From a virus, in the IMG/VR virus record IMGVR_UViG_3300020180_000032, positions 1 to 44,918 of that record: 44,918 nucleotides of DNA. One strand, written 5' to 3'. A program made the position numbers and the translations under genes. Of this stretch, positions 26,501-34,722 are shown piece by piece. Position 1 is the stretch's first letter. Each line of letters opens with the position of its first letter. The notes under the pieces were generated by a model. That model was not told the origin of the DNA. It saw only the letters and a list, made by a program, of their open reading frames with translations, and made no database searches.

Positions 26501-27276
26501 AGGAGTTTGATTCGCTGGTGGTTGACTATGAGGGCGGGCCGTTGACGGCGACGTTCTATACAGACCTGCCGGGCGATGCAATGGCTAGCCGCGTCACGTA
26601 TGCGATTCCCGCGTCTGTGGGGCGGCGCACGGTAACGATTCCGCTGAACCAGATCAAAGGACGACTGGCCCGGTTCACGTTGGCGGGCGCGGCGGCATAC
26701 AAGCTGTACGGCGGGTTCGTGCGGTTGCGGCCCGTCGCCGTTTATCTGAATGGGGGGAACGGTGAAAGCTACAGAACCAGGGACCTCGACTTCGGGAGCG
26801 AAGCCGTTAAGATGTTCGGAGAATTTGAGGTCGATGCGGAGATTAATGGCACGGCTACTCTCAACGTGTACGCCGATCAGCCGTCGGGGGCGCAGGCGCT
26901 TGTGGCGTCATTTCCGATTACTGGAGCCGGGACCCGCAAGACGGTGAAGTGTCGCTCGACCGGGTTGGTGAAAGGGCGATTGTTACGGCTGGAAGTGGTG
27001 GCCGGTTCGGCGGCCATTACGATTCACGCGATACGGGTTTGGCTGAAGGCCATGGGCGGTCGTGGCGGTACTGAGTGGCAGTGGGCGCCGGTGGAGATGC
27101 CGAGCACTCCGGCCACGTATTCGGAAGTAGACTTGCCTGTGAAGGCGACACCGATACAATGGGACTGGGTAGAGTTGCCGGTGCGAAAGACGGCTGCCGA
27201 TTGGCAGTGGGTCGAATTCCCGGTGAAGAAAACGTCGTCAGAGTTTGAGTGGGTGGAGGTTCCCGTTGAGCAATAG
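23578..27276 (+). CDS. Large tail nozzle/stabilisation-like protein with tandem repeats (1232 aa)
   Basis: The start GTG 23578 lies 3 bases after the previous stop. The first half (SLNLLAPGDKS near 11-21, LTNWRVDQAGQLTQRWGW, later ITGWNVYRTGPG, DGRIIAFRTIANPNRIFWTN) resembles beta-propeller tail proteins of short-tailed phages (T7 gp12/P22 gp10 type). From about residue 627 there are five tandem domains of about 100-110 residues, beginning near 627, 740, 849, 959 and 1063. Each follows a DxxxxGxPxxK, TDxPGxAMxxRA, then R(R)xVxIPL pattern. The tail (about 1163-1232) has four or five 14-residue units, two of them matching WxWVExPVxKT. The repeats may form the outer tube or receptor-facing part. 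Confidence 0.68.
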   Translation: MAYKKHEQAIVPGSLNLLAPGDKSADGDCLQLTNWRVDQAGQLTQRWGWICLNPSQLSLYRLNRVAQVDSRIYFSGNGLLYMLGDIDPGGVDGNIDQGYSGGPVAIVSLQGLAWVMNNGTQRVDDGTFTRNWTPETPAIPTLAKAVAAGSTLPAGDWEYYVTFQTAGGHEGNPSTVQTLVGVVLGELASITRPARVENMSKHDNTTSPAITGWNVYRTGPGLGAIYRVNSNVIPYATNPYLDGGAEAGGVGTESAQSNGDLQDRNITLDFDHNAAPAAIGAVAGSDGRIIAFRTIANPNRIFWTNANEPWYFPTANYADIGAVNDTIMAVSVKPNQTIVYKQKSIWRIVGQLGLGRIEKVSDDAGCIGMNAIARSSSGDYIVGAEGVYRWNGESAKKVSTKLDPLFKGEDVTIANGITYQKANGNLTNAALGIRNGRLYFSYPTGGATYPTDGGRTAVMELESGRWIDWESAWNDYFDQGQNGNLIGAGDQVVGTLEVGYADDTSAGPPAAYDCVYQSRYEDQGNPDKEKTYADLTIEHNTRGQALTVSVWANNGIGAGSEYILGSISSTARTPTTFRIIDGSANPVRAFNLAIRIEGSTNAAQTAPIIIYAIFLHSYLEATKAKTFDTDEMTMGTPAMKECREIAIDVQIDGTTTLNLWTDYPGNAMTKRAAFLTVDPKTLAATTGRTRVQIPVDQYTFGRLLRVTAQSSGSQFQLYAMWLLVRAIGVFIEAYETTAGGFWYSDHQDFGNPDVKAARELELDIDTGGAVTWTLSSDMPGNALASRATAVVDTTPTTTRRRIVRIPVTCEGRHFALRLAAAGQEIVCYGARLEVKAFGVYVEAYESAAGFQWDSFVQDLGIQDIKDFAEIQFDIDTDGSIAWALLTDLPGQAMNTRASALFDTTATTSGRRMVNIPLSNVQGHFIQVLLGGASAYRLYGIRLRVRPYSHYIETSTAAAGAIYDSTEISWGTASPKEFDSLVVDYEGGPLTATFYTDLPGDAMASRVTYAIPASVGRRTVTIPLNQIKGRLARFTLAGAAAYKLYGGFVRLRPVAVYLNGGNGESYRTRDLDFGSEAVKMFGEFEVDAEINGTATLNVYADQPSGAQALVASFPITGAGTRKTVKCRSTGLVKGRLLRLEVVAGSAAITIHAIRVWLKAMGGRGGTEWQWAPVEMPSTPATYSEVDLPVKATPIQWDWVELPVRKTAADWQWVEFPVKKTSSEFEWVEVPVEQ
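26830..27038 (+). repeat. 209-bp duplication, copy 1 (inside repeat 5 of the nozzle gene)
   Basis: About 97 percent identical to 27305-27513 (about seven substitutions, no indel). It encodes most of the fifth tandem domain. Confidence 0.9.
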
Positions 27277-27526
27277 AGATTCGAGCATGATTCCGCCGGT
27301 GAACGTCGATGCGGAGATTAATGGCACGGCTACTCTCAACGTGTACACCGATCAGCCGTCGGGGGCGCAGGCGCTTGTGGCGTCATTTCCGATTACTGGA
27401 GCCGGGACACGCAAGACGGTGAAGTGTCACTCGACCGGGTTGGTGAAAGGTCGCTTGTTGCGGCTGGAAGTGGTGGCCGGTTCGGCGGCTATTACGATTC
27501 ACGCGATACGGGTCGATACGGGTTGA
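27266..27526 (+). CDS. Stand-alone copy of the nozzle repeat (86 aa)
   Basis: The TTG at 27266 has GGAGG 6 bases upstream and overlaps the nozzle stop; an ATG at 27287 is the alternative. Residues 14-82 nearly copy the fifth tandem domain of the upstream gene (DNA copy at 27305-27513). The first ten codons copy the start of the next gene (29-base repeat). The gene therefore looks like a recent composite duplication product. It may be expressed as a free single domain or be non-functional. Confidence 0.55.
   Translation: MSNRDSSMIPPVNVDAEINGTATLNVYTDQPSGAQALVASFPITGAGTRKTVKCHSTGLVKGRLLRLEVVAGSAAITIHAIRVDTG
27267..27295 (+). repeat. 29-bp direct repeat of a gene start, copy 1
   Basis: Matches 27532-27560 with one mismatch. 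Both copies span the first codons of a gene, encoding SNR-x-SSMIP. Confidence 0.9.
27305..27513 (+). repeat. 209-bp duplication, copy 2
   Basis: Second copy of 26830-27038, with start points 475 bases apart, in the 27266-27526 gene. Confidence 0.9.
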
Positions 27527-27530
27527 GTGC

Positions 27531-28088
27531 GTGAGCAATAGAGCTTCGAGCATGATTCCGATACCGGAGTTCCTTGGCGAAGGGGAGTTGATACCGCTGG
27601 TGAACGAGCGGCTGCTGCGCGTTGACCAGGAGTTGGGCCGGGTTGATGCGCGGATCGACGCCATCCCGGCGGCTGCGGTGGTCACATCATCGACATCGGA
27701 CAATCTTGCGCTGGCGGCTGTATCGACGGCGGCAGTGGTGGGCGGAGCCGGTTACGCGAATGTGACCGGCTGCCAGTTGACATTGACGAAAGCGGGCGTG
27801 TGGGTGATCCATGCGACGATTTGCGCGATTATCAATATTGGCGGATCGTTAATGGTGGGGCAGGTGCTTAAGACGCCCGTGGTGGGAGCGCCTGCCGCGC
27901 TTCCAGGGAACCTCGTATTACTGGGCGCGGCGGCTCATCACGCGACGGTATCGCAGTCATGGCGGTACGTGGCCGTGTTGTCCGATCAATTGAATTTACA
28001 GATAGTTGGGGTGGGGACGGCAACCGATCCAGTGACGCCTGGAGTAGGCAAGTCCACCACCATTACCGCCGTTTGGATTAGTGCCTGA
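27531..28088 (+). CDS. Beta-rich virion protein (185 aa)
   Basis: GTG 27531; the first ten codons are repeated at 27267-27295. A short helical segment (ELIPLVNERLLRVDQELGRVDARIDAI, about 19-45) may be a trimerising coiled coil. It is followed by a beta-rich domain (GVWVIHATICAIINIGGSL, YVAVLSDQLNLQIVG) that recalls small C1q/TNF-like fibre heads. It is probably a tail-tip or fibre component. The stop overlaps late promoter copy 4. Confidence 0.6.
   Translation: MSNRASSMIPIPEFLGEGELIPLVNERLLRVDQELGRVDARIDAIPAAAVVTSSTSDNLALAAVSTAAVVGGAGYANVTGCQLTLTKAGVWVIHATICAIINIGGSLMVGQVLKTPVVGAPAALPGNLVLLGAAAHHATVSQSWRYVAVLSDQLNLQIVGVGTATDPVTPGVGKSTTITAVWISA
27532..27560 (+). repeat. 29-bp direct repeat of a gene start, copy 2
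   Basis: Partner of 27267-27295; spacing 265 bases. Confidence 0.9.
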
Positions 28089-28120
28089 AACCTCCGCTTG
28101 TGGCGGGCAATCTTCAAGCG
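28085..28120 (+). promoter_or_regulatory. Late promoter element copy 4 (internal virion protein unit)
   Basis: CTGAAA (28085-28090), 17-base spacer, then CAATCT (28108-28113) within GGGCAATCTTC (28105-28115). The predicted +1 at 28120 is the G of a GTG codon that opens the GNAT-like frame. The -35 overlaps the stop codon of the upstream gene. Confidence 0.72.
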
Positions 28121-28749
28121 TGGACGTTCGCATCGAATCGCCGTTTCCCGAGTATGCCTGGCCGCGCGTGTGGACATGGATGAACCAGTTCCGGTCGCGC
28201 GTTGCCGACGACTTCAGCCCACAGACGATGGAGGAGTATGTCGAAACTCAAAGCAATCGGATGCATACTGGCCTTAATTGGGGTGTTTATCGCGGCGGCG
28301 ATCTGGGAGGCGCTATTTGGTTCGAGCCGGGAAATCCGGTTAATGGCATCATCCATACCGTTTTTCGCAAGGACTTTTGGGGCAGGGAAACGACATACCC
28401 GGCGCTCAACGAAGCGATTGAGAAGATATTCGAAGCCGGAATGATAAAAGTGCAGGCAATGTTTTTTGCCGACAATCACTCGGTACGCGGCATGGCGAAG
28501 CAGTTGAACATGCGGCCTGAAGGGCTGCTTAGGTCAACAACGATACGGAACGGGACGCCGGTGGACATGGCGATCTTCGGGCTACTGAAAGAGGAGTTCT
28601 ATGGGAATCGAGACAGGAACGGCAATGCTGATCAGCGCACTTTTCAGCGGCGGCGCGGGGATAGCGGGCGGGTTATTAGGGAAGAAAAAAACGGCGACAA
28701 CGGACACGTCGCCGAAGCTGGACCCGTCACTGCAGCCGCTCCAGAATGA
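28120..28749 (+). CDS. GNAT-type acetyltransferase-like protein with overlapping tail (209 aa)
   Basis: Residues about 1-163 look like a GNAT fold of the type found near phage tail genes. A beta segment (WGVYRGGDLGGAIWFEP) comes first. A long helix follows (YPALNEAIEKIFEAGMIKVQAMFF), then DNHSVRGMAKQLNMRPEGLLRSTTIRNGTPVDMAIFGLLKEEFY, the usual end of the fold. Substrate unknown. The frame does not stop there but runs about 50 hydrophilic residues further, overlapping the next gene by 149 bases in another frame, so a stop may have been lost. I chose GTG 28120 from the promoter; an in-frame GTG at 28081 overlaps the previous gene. Confidence 0.65.
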   Translation: MDVRIESPFPEYAWPRVWTWMNQFRSRVADDFSPQTMEEYVETQSNRMHTGLNWGVYRGGDLGGAIWFEPGNPVNGIIHTVFRKDFWGRETTYPALNEAIEKIFEAGMIKVQAMFFADNHSVRGMAKQLNMRPEGLLRSTTIRNGTPVDMAIFGLLKEEFYGNRDRNGNADQRTFQRRRGDSGRVIREEKNGDNGHVAEAGPVTAAAPE

Positions 28750-29215
28750 TCTTTTAGCCAGCATTACGAACCGGCTCAAGAACGGAACGGACCTTAGCGC
28801 GGTGAAGTCGCCCGCATTCGAAGCGGTGAACCGACGGTTCAGGAATATGCCGTCGGCTATCACTGCGGACTTTGCGGGGCGCGGCTACGGATCGAGCGGC
28901 GTACTACAGAGTGAGATCGCGCGGAGTCACGGCGAGCGGATCGGCGCGTTGAACGACATGGAGGGAAAGTTTGCCGGGTTCCAAATCGATCAGGATAATC
29001 AGGCGCAGGATATGGCATCCAGGCTACTCGCCAGCGGCCGTGGAAGTTCAACGACCCAAACGCAGAGCGGGAACCCGGTTGGCTCTGGCATATCGAGCGG
29101 GCTGGAAACGCTCACAACGCTTCTGACGTTGGGCCGCATGATGAAAGGCGGCGGCGGGAATACTACCAGCTCCCCGCCGAACGGGTTCGACTCATTCGGC
29201 TTCGGTAAGCGGTAA
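28601..29215 (+). CDS. Virion/ejection-related protein with N-terminal membrane segment (204 aa)
   Basis: The N-terminus (TAMLISALFSGGAGIAGGLLG, about 7-27) is hydrophobic and Gly-rich, followed by KKK. The rest is helical with SSGVLQSEIARSHGERIGALNDMEGKF and ends in Gly/Ser. Proteins of this design are common just before internal virion proteins in podoviruses and are thought to be ejected. ATG 28601 has GAGGAG upstream. The first 149 bases are shared with the GNAT-like frame. Confidence 0.62.
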   Translation: MGIETGTAMLISALFSGGAGIAGGLLGKKKTATTDTSPKLDPSLQPLQNDLLASITNRLKNGTDLSAVKSPAFEAVNRRFRNMPSAITADFAGRGYGSSGVLQSEIARSHGERIGALNDMEGKFAGFQIDQDNQAQDMASRLLASGRGSSTTQTQSGNPVGSGISSGLETLTTLLTLGRMMKGGGGNTTSSPPNGFDSFGFGKR

Positions 29216-29227
29216 GGAGAGATTACC

Positions 29228-30355
29228 ATGGAATATACAAGCCCGGTAGTACGCGGGTTGATGAACGGCTTCTCGTTGGGCAACATGCTCCAACAACAGC
29301 AGATGGACAAGCGCCGTCTGGATATGCAGGAGCAACAGCAGGGCTTCGACAATCAATCCAGGCAGGTTACGCTACTCTCGCAGCTCGCCGAGATGGGCGC
29401 GCGCCCGGTTACGCAGAGCGACCAGTACGAGGCCGACGGTGGCCAACATGTGAACTTCGGAGAAGACTTTTCTATCACTTCTTCGCCTACCGATTTGCCG
29501 GCGCGAATGTTGGCGATGCCAGGAACCGGGCAGCGGTTTGTTCTGCCGTCTACAGGGGAGCGAGACGAGCGGGCGGCCAGACAAACCCAGCGGTCGTTAC
29601 TGGACCGCAACCGGGCGGCAGCCGAGGCGCACGCGACGACGTTGACGCAGAACGAGGCGGGTGCGGCGCGCAACTTGGAAGCCACTGGCATTCAGTTGCC
29701 GGCGGAATTATTGCAACGGTTCGGCATGCAACCGGGCCGGAAGGTATTGCCGACGCAGATGGATGACTTGATGCGGGCGGACACGTACCGGACCCAGGTG
29801 ACTACGCCCAAGGCGCGGAAGGTAATCAACACCGCGCGAGTTCAGGGCCAGGACGGAAAACTAATGTCGGTCCTCACCTACGAGGACGGCACCCAGGAAT
29901 TCAAGCCGATCAACGGGACGACCCCCACACGCGCCGGTACCGGTACCGGATCCGGAAGATCGAAAGCGGCGGCCGAGCCGAAGCCGACGTTTACTCAGAC
30001 GGTAAACGCGCTCTCGACGAAGGTGCTGGAGGAATCGGCGGCCGGTGGCGGGCAGACCATTGACGACGCGCTGGACAACGTAGACGCGTACTATCAGAAC
30101 GATCCTCAGTTCAACGGCGCTATCCGGCAGCAGATTCGTTCGAAGCTTCGCAAGATGGGAGCAAAGGACGCAAAGAATCCCTTTGCAAAAGAGGTCGCGC
30201 CGAAGGTCGCGCCGAAGGTCGCGCCAAATGCCGCGCCAAATGCCGCGCCGAAGGTCGCGTCGAAGGCAAACGTTTCAGCGTTCGCCACAGCGAAAGGAAT
30301 CACTGAGGCGCAAGCCATGGAAGAGTTTAAGAAATCCGGCTACGAGGTTAAGTAA
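29228..30355 (+). CDS. Internal virion protein-like, Gln-rich (375 aa)
   Basis: The N-terminus is a Gln/Met-rich helix (MLQQQQMDKRRLDMQEQQQGFDNQ, about 19-43), of a type common in phage ejection proteins. A long low-complexity, helical body follows. Near the C-terminus a run of Lys-Val-Ala-Pro/Asn-Ala-Ala-Pro units (about 322-345) comes from a 12-base tandem repeat. AAGGAGA lies just before the ATG; the stop is in a TAATG overlap with the giant gene. Confidence 0.62.
   Translation: MEYTSPVVRGLMNGFSLGNMLQQQQMDKRRLDMQEQQQGFDNQSRQVTLLSQLAEMGARPVTQSDQYEADGGQHVNFGEDFSITSSPTDLPARMLAMPGTGQRFVLPSTGERDERAARQTQRSLLDRNRAAAEAHATTLTQNEAGAARNLEATGIQLPAELLQRFGMQPGRKVLPTQMDDLMRADTYRTQVTTPKARKVINTARVQGQDGKLMSVLTYEDGTQEFKPINGTTPTRAGTGTGSGRSKAAAEPKPTFTQTVNALSTKVLEESAAGGGQTIDDALDNVDAYYQNDPQFNGAIRQQIRSKLRKMGAKDAKNPFAKEVAPKVAPKVAPNAAPNAAPKVASKANVSAFATAKGITEAQAMEEFKKSGYEVK
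30193..30264 (+). repeat. 12-base tandem repeat (six units)
   Basis: Units of the type GTCGCGCCGAAG or GCCGCGCCAAAT repeat about six times and encode VAPK/AAPN tetrapeptides. Confidence 0.8.
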
Positions 30356-33300
30356 TGGCCGATCTTTCCGTTGAAGAGTTTATGAAATCAGGAGCGTCAG
30401 AGTTGACGCCCGATTCGTTTATGGCGTCGGCGCCCGGCCAAACCAACCCCGCAGTTTCCCCGCAGGTTCCAGCCGGTTCCCCCAGCAGCCCCACCCCATC
30501 CGGCGCTGGCTTCATGGAGCCATTCCGCCGTATCGGCGAGATGGTTCTCGGGTCACCCAGGAAACCCACCGCAATCGGAGAGATCGTGTTCCCGATGACC
30601 GAGACGGACCCGACGGTACTGCGGGACCTTCGCGCTACTCGCGCCCCGTGGGAAGCGCCGCCGATTCTGGACTTGGGCGCAATCGGTGTGTCTAAGGCGA
30701 TGCCATCCGGCGCTGTCAGGGGAGCGGCGCAAGGTGTTGAAGAGTTCATGAGCGGGCTATCCAGTCCCACGAACGTGATGCTGATGGGAGGGATGGGACT
30801 GTTGAAGGCGGCGCCCACGCTCCAGAAGTTGGCGTCGGCTGGATTCTCCATCGACATGCTCCGCGGAGCGTATGAGCAGAACGAGCAGTTTCAGCAGGCC
30901 GTGCAAGCGGGCGACACCGAGGCGGCGGCGCGGGCATTCGTCGGCCTTACTGGATCGGCAGCAATGGGAGTTGGCGCGGCAAAGCATGCCGTAGCGACAC
31001 CGAAGCAGAAAATCCGCATTGCGCCGGACACGCCGGCCGAGGCGGAGTCCAGGCGTATTTCGCTGGCCGAGAATAGGGACTTAGCCGAGGCTCGTACAGA
31101 TCCGGCCCAGGCGTCGAAGCTGGTGAACAAGGAAATCGAGCGGCGACAGGCGGCCGGGCAGTGGGATGCGGCATTGGAGAAGACGCCGAGCCCGCAGGAA
31201 GCCCGCGCGCGAAAGCAGGCCAGCCGTGTCACGGTACCCGAAGAGGGCGACCAGAACCCGGCGCTGACATACCAGCGAGGGAACGTCGCCGCGGAGCTGG
31301 CTGGCAAGGGGTACGAAGAGCTTACTCCCGAGGAGCGGAGTTCGGTGGATGATCTGGTGCGGCAGGGGTACGGGATGCGCGAAGCGGGGACAGAATCCCG
31401 CCCATCACAATTGCCGTCTGATCAAAGTCGAAAAGTCGAATCTGGCACCCGCACGGAAGACAGTGCAGTAATAGCCCTTCCCGCCGATAAGATTCAACTT
31501 CCCGCTGACACTGTGGGCATTCCATCCCCCAAGGATACGCCAGTCCGCCAGGCCCGCGTAGAAGAGCAGAACGCGGTAACACGCGAAGCACTACGCGAGG
31601 ATGCGCAGCGGATACTGGACGAATCCACGCTGGACGCTGCTACGAAACCATCGCCGAACGTGCGGCTTGACCAGGACGGGGTGGTAAGGGAAGTCCGGAA
31701 TCCAACCTACCAGGAAGCGCAGGAAGCCCGCAGGGCCGAGCGCCTCCCTAAAGAACCGGAACCGCTGCTTGATCAGATAGCCGACGCCGAACCGGAGCCG
31801 AGCTTTATGAGGAGGCTGGATGAAACCGGCAAGGAAGCTTCAAAGCGTTTGCAGCAGCGTTTATCGAAGACCAGCTCCGCGAACGAGTTCCTGAACCCGG
31901 AGACCATCCGCGACATGGCGCAGGCCATTGCGGGCGATGTGGCCCGCGGCACGCTGAAGCTGGCCGAGGTAGGGCGACGGCTGAGCGCCGAGTACGGGCC
32001 CAAAGCGCGGGCCGTGGCGCAGAAGGTGTGGGCGGAAGCGCAGAACATTATCCGCATCAGCGGGCAGGGCTCCAGAGAACGGCAGCGTGGCAGTATCGTA
32101 CTCGGCGGAATCGAACCGAAAGCCGAGCCAACTGGATCCGCTCCACCGAAGAAGACGGCCACCGCCGAAGCGCCCGCGTCCCCAGGCGACGGCGCTATTC
32201 CGGTATCGCCGTCCTACGAGAAGACCAAAGGGAAAATCCTTGACAAGCTGGACGTGTCAGAGGAAACGAAAAAGCAAACCGCCGGCAAGATGCAGGAGTG
32301 GGAATCCGCTCATCCGGAGAGAAAGAAGATTACCCATGCCGAGATTCGCGAGGAGGCGAGGAAGCTCGACCCGTCTATCCTCGCGGACATGGATACAAAA
32401 GCCGCACAAGACATTGCGATCAAAGATCCAGCCATGTACCATGCGGCGCGACAAGCCATTCCCGGTTTGATCGAGAAAGCGGCGCGAATTCAAAAGGAAG
32501 TCGACAAAGCCCCGCGCGGCGCCGACGTGACCGAACTGCAAAATCAGCTCGAACAGGCGAACCAGGACGCACAGCAGATGTTAAACGTCACCATCCCTGT
32601 ACGCAGCCAGCATGGCCGCAATCTCGCCATGCATCGAATGACCGTCGATACAGTCGGCTTCGATCCTACTTACTGGGTTGGCCGCGCCAAGAAGTCGATG
32701 GGATTGCCACCGGATGCCAGCCTGCCTCCAGAAGTACAACGTGACTTAAACGGCGTCCTGGCCGAGGGACGTGCAGCCGAGCAGGAAGCGCTCGGCAAGA
32801 TTCGCGAGCAGGAAGAGCCCAAGCCGAATATCGAAGCTCCGGTACCGAAGCGAAAGCAAGACCGCCGCACCGTAGACGAAACCGGTGCCCCCATCGAGCC
32901 TCCGAAGGCGAAAGAGAAACCGCAGCGTGAGGCCGTAGACACAACGACTCCACCGACGCCGGAGGAGAAAATAAAGATCGATGCCGACGCTAATGTGCAG
33001 GCCGCGCGGCGCAATCTGGCCCGCAAAATGGCCAAGCTGCAGAAGACTTCGCTACTGGACACTATTTCCGCTATTCGCCGGGCCGGTCTCCTCACCAGCC
33101 CACGAACCATGATCAGGAACATCGGTGGCAACTTCACCATGATGGCCCTCGAAGAAATCAGCCGTGTTCCCGGAGCAATGCTCGACGTCGGTATCTCCCT
33201 GTTCTCAAAACAGCGGACCGTCCAAGGTCCAAGCGGAATTGCGATTGCCAGATCTTCTTATGCAGCAGCAACAAAAGGAATAGCGGAAGCACGCCAAATC

Positions 33301-34722
33301 ATGAAACATGGCTCAACCGCTGAACAGCTCGCCCAGTTCGATATGGTGAAGGAGTTGAACCTCGGCGGCGGGCGACCATCCCGAGTCATGGAATCTTACG
33401 TAAACGGCGTGTTCCGCTTCATGTCGGCGACTGATCGCGTTTTCAAGCGGTACGCGATTGAGCGGTCCTTGCAGGAGCAGCAGAAACTTGCCGGTGTCGA
33501 TAAGCCGACGGAAGCGATGATGGCGCAGGCCATCGCCGACGCTGATTTCGCGACCTTCAACAACCAGAACAAGCTGGCTGATATGTTTAGCCGCGCCAAG
33601 AGAGGCGCTTCCCCAGGCACCCGCTTCGCAATGGACATGACAGTGCCATTTGTCCGAACGCCTGCCAACGTCTTCGCCCGAGTTCTGGACTACTCAGGCG
33701 GCGGTCTGCTAAAGGCAGGCGCGGGCGGCATCAAAGCGGCGATCGATAAGTCGATGACTCCAGAACAGCAGCGTGCGATCTCGCAGAACTTTGGCCGTGG
33801 AGTGACCGGCCCGGCGCTGATCTATATGGGCTACCAACTCGCAGCCGCTGGCCTCGCCACCGGCAGTTATCAGGCCGATGCCGGGAAGCGCAACACCGAC
33901 GAAGCCGCCGGACGTCTCGCTGGCGCGGTTAAGATTGGCGGCACATGGCAGATGGTTTCTCCGCTCTCGCCAGGCGGTGCACTAATAACTATCGGCGCGA
34001 CCTTGCAGCGCGAAGCGACCGGGCCGCTAAAAGACGAGGCCAAGCGGCCGGGGAAACTGCTATCAGTTATCGGGCGCACGGTCCTCGACCATCCCTTTTT
34101 GCAGGGAGCGAAGGAAATTATTGAGGCCATCAGCGATCCGGAGCGGCAAGGCGAACGCGCGGCCGCATCCATGGCGGGCTCGTTCGTACCGTCGGCAGTG
34201 TCGGATGTCGCCAGTCTCGGCGATAAAGTACGGCGCGACTCCCGGACCGACGGCGGCACACTGGACGCGAGCGCCGCCGCCATGGCCGCGCGAACGCCCG
34301 GAGCACGCAACACCCTCCCCGAGCGCAAGGACGTTCTTGGCCGGCCGCTGCCACAGAGCAATACGGCTGTCGTCAATCCGGGCATCGGCAGCCAAGCGAA
34401 AGAAGATTCCGACCCGATCATCCGGGAATTAGTCCGTAACAAAGTCGCGTTGAGCGAGCCACAGAAAGCACCCGGCGAAACGCTGGACCAATTCCGAATG
34501 CGCCGGGAGATTCTAGGCCACGAAATCGAGAAGCAACTCGGCAGGGAGATCGCCACCCCAACCTACCGCGCACTCGATACTGAGGATGAACGCCGCGGCT
34601 CACTCGACAAAGCCGAGGGCCGAGCGCGGCGATTGGTGGCGGCCAAACTCGGCAAGCGTTACGCCGGAGCATCGGCGGCCGCGCGAATGGCGATGCTCAC
34701 CGAACTCCTGAAATCCAAGTAA
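30355..34722 (+). CDS. Giant internal virion (ejection) protein (1455 aa)
   Basis: The protein is hydrophilic and helix-rich, with a disordered Pro/Ser N-terminus (about 25-50), an Ala/Gly-rich hydrophobic segment (about 120-220) and long charged linkers (about 230-860). Then comes a folded region (about 890-1260) with LLTSPRTMIRNIGGN and TVPFVRTPANVFARVLDY. That second motif recurs in large phage internal proteins. A C-terminal helix bundle follows. Its size and place before the lysis genes fit a core protein injected with DNA. I see no certain enzyme motif, so a transglycosylase or other activity is not claimed. The stop TAA lies inside late promoter copy 5. Confidence 0.7.
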   Translation: MADLSVEEFMKSGASELTPDSFMASAPGQTNPAVSPQVPAGSPSSPTPSGAGFMEPFRRIGEMVLGSPRKPTAIGEIVFPMTETDPTVLRDLRATRAPWEAPPILDLGAIGVSKAMPSGAVRGAAQGVEEFMSGLSSPTNVMLMGGMGLLKAAPTLQKLASAGFSIDMLRGAYEQNEQFQQAVQAGDTEAAARAFVGLTGSAAMGVGAAKHAVATPKQKIRIAPDTPAEAESRRISLAENRDLAEARTDPAQASKLVNKEIERRQAAGQWDAALEKTPSPQEARARKQASRVTVPEEGDQNPALTYQRGNVAAELAGKGYEELTPEERSSVDDLVRQGYGMREAGTESRPSQLPSDQSRKVESGTRTEDSAVIALPADKIQLPADTVGIPSPKDTPVRQARVEEQNAVTREALREDAQRILDESTLDAATKPSPNVRLDQDGVVREVRNPTYQEAQEARRAERLPKEPEPLLDQIADAEPEPSFMRRLDETGKEASKRLQQRLSKTSSANEFLNPETIRDMAQAIAGDVARGTLKLAEVGRRLSAEYGPKARAVAQKVWAEAQNIIRISGQGSRERQRGSIVLGGIEPKAEPTGSAPPKKTATAEAPASPGDGAIPVSPSYEKTKGKILDKLDVSEETKKQTAGKMQEWESAHPERKKITHAEIREEARKLDPSILADMDTKAAQDIAIKDPAMYHAARQAIPGLIEKAARIQKEVDKAPRGADVTELQNQLEQANQDAQQMLNVTIPVRSQHGRNLAMHRMTVDTVGFDPTYWVGRAKKSMGLPPDASLPPEVQRDLNGVLAEGRAAEQEALGKIREQEEPKPNIEAPVPKRKQDRRTVDETGAPIEPPKAKEKPQREAVDTTTPPTPEEKIKIDADANVQAARRNLARKMAKLQKTSLLDTISAIRRAGLLTSPRTMIRNIGGNFTMMALEEISRVPGAMLDVGISLFSKQRTVQGPSGIAIARSSYAAATKGIAEARQIMKHGSTAEQLAQFDMVKELNLGGGRPSRVMESYVNGVFRFMSATDRVFKRYAIERSLQEQQKLAGVDKPTEAMMAQAIADADFATFNNQNKLADMFSRAKRGASPGTRFAMDMTVPFVRTPANVFARVLDYSGGGLLKAGAGGIKAAIDKSMTPEQQRAISQNFGRGVTGPALIYMGYQLAAAGLATGSYQADAGKRNTDEAAGRLAGAVKIGGTWQMVSPLSPGGALITIGATLQREATGPLKDEAKRPGKLLSVIGRTVLDHPFLQGAKEIIEAISDPERQGERAAASMAGSFVPSAVSDVASLGDKVRRDSRTDGGTLDASAAAMAARTPGARNTLPERKDVLGRPLPQSNTAVVNPGIGSQAKEDSDPIIRELVRNKVALSEPQKAPGETLDQFRMRREILGHEIEKQLGREIATPTYRALDTEDERRGSLDKAEGRARRLVAAKLGKRYAGASAAARMAMLTELLKSK

